Origin: Tenrec ecaudatus
Lineage: Eukaryota > Chordata > Mammalia > Afrosoricida > Tenrecidae
NCBI RefSeq assembly: GCF_050624435.1
Contig: NW_027459438.1
Coordinates: forward strand, 110,001-174,000
Direction: 5' to 3'
DNA length: 64,000 nucleotides
Position 1 is the stretch's first letter. Every line of letters starts with the position of its first letter. The translations under genes and the position numbers were made by a program. Below, one piece after another: positions 39,322-48,637 of this stretch. The notes under the pieces are model-generated. The model was not told the DNA's origin and made no database searches. It was given only the letters and a program-made list of their open reading frames with translations.

Positions 39322-39673
39322 GGACTGGAGTGAGGTAGGAAATTGGCACTGGGCTTCAGAAGTGTATGTGTGATTTTGTAGGGGCAAGAGTGAGGCAGGG
39401 AATAGAGAACATGCTTCAGGCATGTGTGTGTGTGTGTGTGTGTTTGTGTGTAGTGGCAGTAGTGAGGTAGGGAATAGGGAAGGGGCTTTAGCAGCGTGTA
39501 TGTGGGTGCAGGAGTGATGCAGGGAATAGGGAAGGGGCTTCTTGAGTCTATTGTGGGGTGTGCAGGAGTGATGCAGGGAATTGGGAATGGGTATTGTGCG
39601 TGTGTTTGTTTTTTGTGTGTGTGTTTGTGTGCGCAGGGAAAGAATGAGGAAGGGATTAGAGAAGGGACTTCCG

Positions 39674-39715
<42 letters not shown>

Positions 39716-40170
39716 GGACAGGAATGAGGCAGGAATAGGGAATGGGCATCAGGAGTGTGTGTGTGTATGGGTGTGTGTGCGTGCGTGTTGAGGGGCAAGA
39801 GTAAGGCACGGAATAGGGTAGGGGCTTCAGGAGTGTGTGTGTATATTTCTGTGGCCAAGGGAGAAGCAGGGAATAGAGAAGATGCTTGGGCCTGAGTGTG
39901 TGTATTTTTGTGTGTGTGTAGTGGCATGAGTGAGGCAGCTAATAGAGAATGGACATCAGGGGTGTGTGTGTGGGAGGGGGGCCTGGAGTGATGCAGCAAA
40001 TAGGAAATGGGCATCAGAAGTGTGTATGTGTGTGTGTTTGTGTGTGTGTGTGTGTATAGAGGCAAGTGTGAGTGAGGGAATAGAGAAGACGTTACAGGTA
40101 TGTGTGTGTAGTGGCAAGAGTGAGCCAGGGAATAGGGAAGGGGCATGGAGTGAGTGAGACAGAGAGAGAA

Positions 40171-40226
<56 letters not shown>

Positions 40227-40675
40227 AAGTGAGGCAGGGAATAGGGCAGGGCCATCAGGATTGTGTGTGTGTACGTGTGTATGAAGGGACCTGAGTGAGA
40301 CAGCGAATAGGGGATGGGCTTCAGGAGTGTGTGTGTGTGTGTGTGTGTAGGGACAAGAGTGAGGCAGGAAATAGGGAAGGGGGTTCGGTAGTGTGTGTGT
40401 GTGTGTGTGTGTAGGGGTTGGAGAGGGGCAGGGAATAGGGAATGGGCTTCAGGGGTGTGTGTGTGTGTTGGGTGTTTGTGTGTGTTTGTAGTGGCAAGAG
40501 TGAGGCAGGGAATAGGGAAGGTGCTTCAGGAGCGTGTATGTGTGTGTGTGTAGGGGCTGGAGTGAGGCAGGGAATAGGGAAGGGCTTCAGGAGTGTGTGT
40601 GTGTGTGTGTGTGTGTGTTTGTGTGTGTGTGTATAGGGACAGGAGTGAGGCAGGGAATAGGGAAGGGGCTTCAGG

Positions 40676-40710
<35 letters not shown>

Positions 40711-40912
40711 GGGCTGGAGTGAGGCAGGGAATAGGCAAGGGGCTTCAGGAGCTTGTGTGTGGGTACAGGCGTGAGGCAGGGAATAGGGAAGGGGCTTATT
40801 GAGTCTATTGGGAGTGTGCAGGAGTGAGGCAGGGGATTGTGAATGGGAATTGTGTGTGTGTTTGTGTGTGTAGGAACAGGAGTGAGGCAGGGAATAGGAA
40901 AGGGGCTTCAAT

Positions 40913-40955
<43 letters not shown>

Positions 40956-41214
40956 GGGCTGGAGTGAGGCAGGGAATAGCCAAGGGGCTTTAGGAGCTTG
41001 TGTGTGGGTACAGGCGTGAGGCAGGGAATAGGGAAGGGGCTTATTGAGTCTATTGGGAGTGTGCAGGAGTGAGGCAGGGGATTGTGAATGGGAATTGTGT
41101 GTGTGTTTGTGTATGTGTGTGGGAGGACAGGAGTGAGGCAGGGAATAGGGATGGGCATCAGGAGTGTGTGTGTGTTTGTGTGTGTAGGGACAGGAGTGAG
41201 GCAGGGAATAGGGA
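37717..41214. repeat. TG/GA minisatellite block, unit 7
   Basis: The terminal TG block of the array. (GA)n is at about 40159-40222. It carries an extra copy of the block end (see 40637-41113) and a long (TG)n tract at about 39273-39318. Confidence 0.9.
40637..41113. repeat. 245-bp-offset duplication at the end of unit 7
   Basis: The spacer ttattgagtctattgggag, single per block elsewhere, occurs at about 40797 and 41042. The preceding ctggagtgaggcaggg stretches (about 40715 and 40960) keep the same 245-bp offset. The first copy has ggaataggcaagg, the second ggaatagccaaggg as in other units. Probable local unequal exchange in the last unit. Confidence 0.9.
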
Positions 41215-41266
41215 GTCAGATGCCAAACATACAGATGTAAATCGCACGAAAAGGTATCAACCATCG
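41215..41266. repeat. Unit 8 stub and right end of the macrosatellite
   Basis: The CpG-block landmark continues to ggtatcaaccatcg and then stops matching other units, where gggcagccagctatcc follows. The next sequence is a C-rich stretch (ccccaccaacctccccgcc) and then unrelated DNA. The array therefore ends about 50 bp into a CpG block. Confidence 0.9.
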
Positions 41267-42490
41267 CCCCACCAACCTCCCCGCCCCACCACCAGACTGT
41301 GGTCCTTACTTTTTAGGTGTGGATCTAAACTCAGACCCATGTTAGAATAACTAACCATTTAAGATTAAAAGGGCATCATTTACCAAAAGACAAAGTTAAG
41401 AGAGTTGGAAAAGAAGCAAGCATGGAAACAGGAAATAGGGAGCAAGTAAGATAAGTGATTGTATAGTGAGCGGACTGAAATAATGAGTTGAATCAGAATG
41501 TGTGTGAATTGTTGAATGTACAGTTATGATCTGCTCTGTGAACTTTCAACTAATTCCAAATATTTTTTGATCCCACAAAGGAGGAACTCTTAAGCTCTTG
41601 CTTGGACGTAGTATTGCCAAAATTCTTCAGACCATAATACGAAAAGTATAATAGACCCTAAATATAACATCACATTATTTTGTTGTTGCTTTGGATAAGA
41701 CATTTGTAGTACATTTGTAGGAATTCATATGTGCATACAATATTTTACAGGTGCACAGAAAATTTTGGTTGAGGACCTGGAAATTTTGAGGAAAAGAGAT
41801 TCTCTTTTTAAGCAATTTTATGGTGGTTTATGTGAATCTCCCTGTGGGATTTAGCTGGGTAGAGCACAGAAGGAGAGACAATCTTAACAGGAAGTGTAGC
41901 CAGCATTTTAAGGCCTATATGTATACAAAACAAAATACTGGAACCTTGGAGAAGAATCAGCTTTGTTTAAGAGACCAACAAAACAAATATAAGTAGACAC
42001 AGATGTGGACTGGGCAAATAACTCGACAAATTTGATCCTCAAACCACACATGCTTGACATTAAATAGCTCATCAGAGCATTGTACTATGAAAGTAGGTCA
42101 CAATTTTAAAATAACTCCACTGTTATTTATACTTATACATATATCTCAATGGGTATACATTTTAGTACAAAAGGAATTTCACGTAAATTAGCTGTGTATT
42201 TTTTTTAATATTGTGATGGCTAGCATGTTGCTATGACACTGCAAGCTATGTCATGGGTATTTAAAAAACTGTAAGGGTAACCTGAGGTGGATAGGTTTCA
42301 ATGGTGCTTACATACTAAGACAGATTAGGAAGAAGAACCTGGCACTCTATTTCTAAACATTCCCAGTGAAAGCCTTATAAATATTCCTGGGAAAGTAGTT
42401 TACATGGTGCTAGAAGATGAGACCTTCAAGTTTTTAGGAACATGCTGAACTACTAGCAAGTGATAGGCAAAAGGGTAAAGAACTTGAGTA
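41267..42490. other. Non-array flank with a decayed dispersed repeat
   Basis: Starts with a short C-rich stretch. About 41336-41560 (catttaccaaaagacaaag ... tgatctgctctgtgaac) is a diverged relative of 52300-52510, so both belong to one dispersed family, possibly an afrotherian LINE or LTR end. I recognise nothing in 41561-42490, which is AT-rich with frequent stops. Confidence 0.45.
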
Positions 42491-42494
42491 CTAA

Positions 42495-42610
42495 ACCCAA
42501 CCAAACCTACTGTTGTCCAGTCAATTCCAACTCATGTCAAATTCCGTGTGCATTGTAGAATTTTCTTCGTTAAACTTTGCAGATGATTCCAATGCGCACC
42601 TAATATTAAG
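42495..42610 (-). mobile_element. AfroSINE-like fragment
   Basis: ccaaacctactgttgtccag followed by tcaattccaactcatg matches the form I recall for the reverse complement of afrotherian tRNA-derived SINEs (ccaaacccactgccgtcgag, tcgattccgactcatag). Similarity fades after about 42560. It is old and incomplete. The family name is from memory. Confidence 0.6.
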
Positions 42611-44715
42611 AGCCAGTGTTTTATTCCACTAAATAAGGTATCTTTGAGTCATTTTTTGTGATAGCTAAAGAAAGAGTTTGGACTTTATCATCAAATCAAG
42701 CTGATTAAATGTCTTACAAATTTTCCTGCAGACTATGGGTTTCCTTCGTTGTCTCCCAAGTGCGCACAATAATACGTATTCCATGAGGTATCTATGAAGC
42801 TTCAATTGAGTTAAGGATAAGGGATTTCTATAAGCATTATTTTAAAATAGAATTATTTTTCTCTATATACATTTATTTGCCCACTAAACATGCCCCTGTT
42901 TTATTTTATTTTTCTCTTTCTTCTCTATTGTGCCTACTTTACCTCACCTGCACTACTTCTTTCCCTTAAAAGAAATTAGCTTATATTTTTGCCTTAGACT
43001 TTGAGATTATTTTTTCAGGTGCTCTGTGGCAATATTAGTACCACATTTATCAGTTGACTTTCATGAGCTCATTTTTTTTCTATGCCAGAATTAATGATAG
43101 TCAATCCCCAAAGAAATACATGTATCTAGTCTAATATATACTTTCGCCACTGGGTGGTGCTCAGAATACACATTAGATGTTCCACGTTCACTTGGTTTAG
43201 TTGTTTGAACAGCCAAAATGTATCGAGAAATCACAATCCATTTAACAACTTTTCAGAATCAGTTGGGGGTAAGGGTGTTAATGTGATAAACGCGAGGTGA
43301 TTATAGCACCTATCATGTTGGAAAGGTAAGGGGCCCCAAAGTCACACATAAATAAGACCGGGGATGGTGCTGATGTACGAAAACAAAACAACACATAGTT
43401 AAGAGTTATATCTTTGGGGTTTTATGTGTCTTCTAGGGTAGCCTATATACGTTTGGGAGTACAAAACCCCCCAGACTGGAATACTACTGCCACTTGGTTT
43501 ATTTAGTAGTACTACACATAATCCATATGTGCGTGCAAAAGGGGTGAGGGATGCAGTTTTAGTGAAGATTCAAAAATGGAATTGATTAATGTCAAAAGTA
43601 AAGGCATACAACACCTTTTCCATGACTCCAGGAAAGAAAATCCAGTGCTGAATAACAGGAGAGATCAGCATGGGATAAATCAGAACGTGCTAAAAGCTGA
43701 AGTGACCTGGAGAGGTCACTAAAGAAATTCAGTCTAGGTACTATTTCTTTATTTTAGGTCTGAATTTTCAACACTTGCATTGTAAAAGACTGAAGATTTT
43801 TTGTTATGAACATATTTAGACAAGGAAGCTGAAATCCCAGCAGAGATTACATATCAAGGACACAGCATAGTATGTGGATGAGAATCAGAAGCAGTAGGGC
43901 ACCCTAAACACATCTAAGACTTGACTAAGCTATTTCAGTAACCTGTAGTGTGAAATATAAAAATACTCTCTACAATTTAATTATTTTCTTAATCCATTTA
44001 TATCCACGAATCCCTATATATTAAACAAGCACTAAATTAAGCATTAAGACACAGCTACAAATAAGACACACATACTTACACTAGCTATAGGCTCCCAATA
44101 AAATATATCATAAAGGATGCTAAATGTATTATTTGTGAATATGCTATGGGGTTTCTGCCAGTTCCTAAGTATACCTGTCACAATTATGCTCCTCAGAACC
44201 GGGGAAATAACCATCAGATGAGTTCAGGTACTCCCTAGATCCACTATCAGGTAGACATGGGCTAAAACTGATCACCTGGTCACTTAACACATGATCTCCA
44301 GAAGCTCCTACCCTGACCGGCATACCACAGAAACATTTTTACATCTCCTAAAATAAATGTCAATTCAGAGCTCAGTCAAGAAATTCCAGAAAGTCTGATA
44401 ACTATTTTTCCCCAATCCACATCGAACCTTTTAGAAAGGTTGGGAGAAGGATTGTTAGTATAAAATATTGGCAGTGTAGTACAATCCTTCCTTATGAGGG
44501 TCTGACCTCCCTGTCATTCAAGGAGTTTTGGTTCTATAAACTAGCTACATTCTTATAATTAATCGAAAGACTGTGATTCTCTTGTTTTATTAATTCAAGT
44601 AAGACTTGCTTCTTTGACCTAAAACACATCTGTTTCTATGGATCAAGTGAGAATTCGGTAGGCTTTTCAATTATTTCAACTGCAAGTGACACTGTGAGTA
44701 TACTGTAAGTCTGTG
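42611..44715. other. Intergenic DNA without a recognised gene
   Basis: AT-rich, stops in all frames, no long open frame. One site, ccactgggtggtgc at 43147-43160, resembles the CTCF core (12 of 14 positions of CCASYAGRKGGCRS by eye). I see nothing else I can support. Confidence 0.4.
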
Positions 44716-44926
44716 CTAGAGGTTAGCAAACTGCAGCTCAAGAGCCATGTGAGCCTCTTTTGATATATGTATGTGGCTCTGAAGTAAAAATATTTAAGGG
44801 ATATTATTCAAATAATGTTGATATCACTTCTTTGTAAAATATATTTATGACTCGCAAATAATGTTTATATTGTTGTGAGGGACAGGATTAGCTCTTCCAT
44901 CTCAAAAGTTTGTAGACCCCTGGTCT
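44716..44926. mobile_element. hAT-type MITE (~210 bp)
   Basis: The left end tagaggttagcaaactgc, then agctcaagagccatgtgagc, resembles hAT-derived elements that begin caggggtcggcaacctgcgg. The right end aagtttgtagacccctg is the imperfect inverse (caggggtctacaaac). Both ends are joined by a short AT-rich body with tgtggctctgaagt. Flanking 8-mers gtctgtgc and gtctataa agree at 5 of 8 positions, compatible with an old 8-bp target duplication. Non-coding and non-autonomous. Confidence 0.6.
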
Positions 44927-44930
44927 ATAA

Positions 44931-45444
44931 AGTCAGACTACTGAGATCACTGCTTTGACTCTGCTGTTAATTATAGAAATCATACTGATTTTCTCTCTGC
45001 TAATTAAATGTTCCCACTCGGTTTATGCCAATTGCATAAACAATTGCAATGTTTCCTAGTTCAGTGGCAGCAGTTCCCACTATAATATCTGACCTCCAGA
45101 GATGAGTGACCATAGAGTTTTAAAAGATGTTGGGTCTCCTTTTACACATGTGTTCCTCAGTGATGGTGAAAGGTATGCTTGTTGTACACTGCCAGGATAA
45201 AGGGGACATTTTTACATCATAATCACATTCTTCCCAAGCTTTGGAAACCTTCTTATACAGTACAACAACGTATTTCAACTTTGTTTATTGGAGGCCATCT
45301 TTGATATATGTTTCAGCCAACTAGTCAGTCAGAATAATTTCTAACCTCCCCAGCCGAAACACTCAATGCAGAATCTCAGTTTAGTGGATCCATATCAATA
45401 AATTCAGCCCCACCCAGTTTTATGTTCTTAACAACAAAGTACGA
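44931..45444. other. Short intergenic stretch between MITE and RTE fragment
   Basis: No open frame, repeat or RNA gene recognised. The sequence merges gradually into RTE-like text near 45445, so the RTE start is approximate. Confidence 0.4.
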
Positions 45445-46196
45445 AAAAGGGAGATCATTGTTGATGTAAGAGGGATCTTGGTTCAAAGCAGAGAATATCA
45501 AAAATATGTTAGCTTCTGCTTCATTGACTATGCAGTGGAATTGAGCTGTGTGCATCATAACAAACTTTGAAAAAAAGATGAACTTGTCGAGCATTTTGTT
45601 TTGCTTGGATCCATAATCAATGCTCATGGAAGAAGCAGTCAAGAGATCAAGAGACATATTGCATTATGTAAATATGCTACAAAAGATCTCTTTAGAGTAT
45701 TTAAAATCAAGGATGTTAATTTGAGGACTAAGGTGTGCCTTATCCAAGCTATGGTATTTATATTTGCCTCTCATATTCATGTAAAAGTTAGATACTGAAT
45801 AAGGAAGCCTGAGAAGTATTGATACATTTGAATTGTGGTGCTAGAGAAGAATATTGAAATACCATGGACTGTTCAATGGATAACAAATGTGTCTTGGAAG
45901 AAGTAGGTCCTGGATGGTCCTGTAAGACAAGGATCACAAGACTTCATCTCTCATACTTTGGGCATGTTTTCAGGAGAGACCAGAGCCTGGAGAATTACAT
46001 CAAATTTGTAAAGTGGAAGAGCAGTGAAAAAGAGTAAGGCCCTCAAAGATGGACTGACACAGTGGCTCCAACAATGGGGTCAAATATAAAAACAATTCTA
46101 AGGATGGTGCTGGGCCATACAGTGTTTCATTCTGTTGTGCATAGAGTCACTATTGGTGGGAACCGACTCAGTGGCACCTAACAACAAACAAAACAA
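45445..46196 (+). mobile_element. RTE/BovB-type LINE fragment (3' half, degenerate)
   Basis: Plus-strand sequence near 45513 encodes FIDYA followed by a decayed stretch and HHNKL, aligning with the FIDYAKAFDCVDHNKL reverse-transcriptase motif of RTE elements. The catalytic KAFD region is lost here. About 130 residues of RT are then missing, and 45595-45798 encodes LLGSIINAHG and later TKVCLIQAMVF, the C-terminal RTE segment. The end, gggaaccgactcagtggcac plus ctaacaacaaac, is the typical short A/C-rich tail. Broken by deletion and stops, so inactive. BovB/RTE families are known to have spread between animal lineages and are abundant in Afrotheria. Confidence 0.88.
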
Positions 46197-48536
46197 GAAG
46201 ACTAAAACATATGTATTATGGCGAGAACAGGTCTGCAGGTATTTGTTGATCTAAGAGATATTTTTAAACGGGTTTTGTTTGGAATAAACCGTGCATGTAT
46301 GAACTGGAAATCTAATAGAAATACGTTTTGGCTTACCCTTATATTCCCTGGATTTAAATCTGGATAAATTAGGACACTCACATAGTTCTTTTAAACTGTA
46401 GTGAAGCTACTCAATGCCCACAATTTTTATCTTATTTTTAAAGGCCTAGTGGGACGTTAGTCTTTTTATAGGTCTAGAAGAAAAATGTGGTAGTGATGAT
46501 GGGTCCGGATGATCATCAGCAATATCTTGCAATGCTTTTTTTACCCTGAATCCTAATTGGACCTCTACATACTTATGGTGATTTTAATTTCAAAGTTTAA
46601 AATTTTAAAGTGTTTTAGATAAATCATCCTAGGCAGTGATATATTAATTGATTTCCAAACTTCTCTGTATTTTTTTCTGCAGTTCCATAGTAGTACCTCA
46701 GAAATGACTGTGGGAAGTGGGATAAAGCCCAGGCTTTGAGGTTTCCTAGCCCAATTACACTATTTTATTTACATGTTGTACAAATGGAGGTATATGTAAA
46801 TTCTTATCAAGAACAAAAATTTGGAAAACAACTGTTATAGAGACCAAGAACAATTATTATTTCTAATTCATCTCATGAATGCAGTTACCAGATGAGTTAT
46901 TGGATGCCACATATTTTAAGAAATCTTGAAACATGCGAAAAGAAGAACAATTAAATATCACAGTAATGAGGAATATCCCGGCATGGCTACACCGAAGATT
47001 GCTTTAGCATTTCTTCCTGCTTGCCTGCCATTGGTGATGCCTTGGGGTGACCAGTCTTAAAGTGATTCATGTCAGGTTCTACTTATGAAAGCTTATAAAT
47101 GACCCTATCCATGCTTTCCAGACACTTTTTGGGATGGAAATGAGAGCCAAATGTTATGGAAAGGCCTGAAAGTGATTGTAATTCCCGTATCCAAGCACTT
47201 CCTGAAAGATGTACTCAGCCAAGAGATGTGGGAGGAAGCAGAGAAAAGAAGTAAGATTTCTAATCAGAGCTAGGCTGTGACAGAGGCAGGGTGCGAGAAA
47301 GGATCAAAATTACCTATGAAAGACTGTTACTGCTATTGAGTCACAGTGATTGTTGACAGGAAGGAAGGAGAAAATGGTACAATTTGGGCTTTTTTGCCAA
47401 TCTATTAAAAGTAGGTATTTTAAATAATTTTCCCATGTAAAATTGCATAAAAATATTGACAAGCCTGTACATTATTATCCAAAATACAATACTGAAAGCA
47501 ATAAATACAAAACACTCTTAGAAATATTATTGCATTGTTCCTACCAATTTTAATATCTCAGAGATATATTTAATTCAAAGCCATATAAATTTTAAGTGTA
47601 CATAAGAGTATATATTTCCCCAATGCATTTTACATGGAAAGGACAGTTTATACCTGGGACAGTTTTCTTTATTCAGCAAATTCCCTAGAGTCAAACCCTG
47701 TCACCTCTATCTTGACCACAATCATGTTCTCTAAGTTTAATAACAAGTTAGTGACTAATTTCACATCTTAGTCAGTAAAAATCCTATTAGCAGTTTCCAT
47801 TTTTCTAACTTTATTTCTCGTTCTTTTAATATGCCTCCCAACTAATGTAAAAAATTTAGTTTAAATATTTGCCTTTTCCTTGGTCAAAGCTTTTTAATAT
47901 GTTGCATACACATATAGTCCAAACTTCTTAGTAACAATTCAAGTTCTAAAGCAATCCATGTTTTTTTTAAGATACAGAGGGCATCTTGGCATATTTCCTT
48001 CACATTTCCTTTCATTATTCTCTATCTTTCTAATTATACACCCTCAATTGTTATACTCTCCGCTTTTTAAAACTAGAATTATGTCTATGTTTTAACGCTT
48101 CAAAGATAGTCTAACATAAAATCAATTGTTAATTCATAAACTTCTATGGTGTTTGCATATCACTCATTTGATACTACACATCTCATTGAACTGTCGTTAT
48201 TTTTAAAGCCATAAAGTCAGAGAATAATCTAAACAAAAAAATTGAGAGTTATTGAAAACACAGATTCTCATAGTCTCTTGTAAATCTACGTAATCAGAAT
48301 CTTCAGAGGAGGGACCAGATATCTATTTTGAACAAAGCCATGGGTAAGTCCATACCAACTAAATTTTGGGAACATTTATTAAGTCTAATCTCCTCATTAC
48401 ATGCACAAAATTCATTTGCATTCAAGGTAACTGTAATCCCCTGCTGAAAATAAACACCAAGCTAAGAAATTACATGAGTAGTTAGAAAATAAAAATACCA
48501 AAACTCACTACATTTGAGCAATACTAATTCATAATG
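46197..48536. other. Intergenic DNA without a recognised gene
   Basis: AT-rich single-copy-looking sequence with stops in all frames. A slightly more GC-rich patch at 46970-47300 (cttcctgcttgcctgccatt) has no open frame I can link to a protein. No clear transposon ends seen. Confidence 0.4.
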
Positions 48537-48612
48537 TGATCCTATAGGACAAGGTAGAACAACCCAATGATGGGATTCAAATAATTTAACAACTGGTCCA
48601 CTGCTCTAATGA
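48537..48612 (-). mobile_element. AfroSINE-like fragment with internal deletion
   Basis: gatcctataggacaaggtag aacaaccca and then gggattcaaataatttaac match the reverse complement of the SINE segment around its B box (ggattcgaac is the inverse of the tRNA GGTTCGAATCC box). The sequence between them in the family is missing. The fragment lies immediately upstream of the L1 at 48638. Confidence 0.6.
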
Positions 48613-48637
48613 TCATATTGTCTTAAAAAATGATATA

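Larger units (their letters stand above)
35156..41214. repeat. Macrosatellite unit 7 (type C), last complete unit
   Basis: Unit of 6059 bp: CpG block 35156-36507, AT-rich 36508-36979, antisense L1 36980-37716, TG block 37717-41214. The L1 piece mixes variants (TLTARM-type position is TLIARM, but FRKLQDM as in units 2 and 4), which indicates exchange between subtypes. Confidence 0.9.
1..41266. repeat. Composite macrosatellite array (~5.6-kb units, 7 complete copies)
   Basis: A landmark, gtcagatgc(c)aaccataca, recurs at 737, 6511, 11916, 17606, 23752, 29368, 35156 and 41215, giving spacings of 5774, 5405, 5690, 6146, 5616, 5788 and 6059 bp. Between landmarks the order is always CpG-rich 170-bp repeats, AT-rich spacer, antisense L1 ORF2 piece, then TG/GA minisatellite. 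CpG blocks of units 1 and 3 differ at only a handful of positions by eye, so homogenisation is recent. Length differences come mostly from (TG)n and (GA)n length plus a few discrete indels. The window opens inside a unit, so the left end of the array is not seen. The right end is abrupt at about 41266. In unit size and in having a CpG-rich part this resembles mammalian macrosatellites such as D4Z4 or DXZ4 in style only; I see no sequence relation to them. Confidence 0.95.

Noticed and set aside
39103-40146. Long minus-strand open frames (up to 347 codons) of His-Thr repeats across the TG blocks
   Set aside because: (CA)n has no stop in any frame and the spacer's complement happens to be open in all three frames ([39 protein letters not shown]). 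The frames follow tract length, not conservation, and have no domain or gene context.
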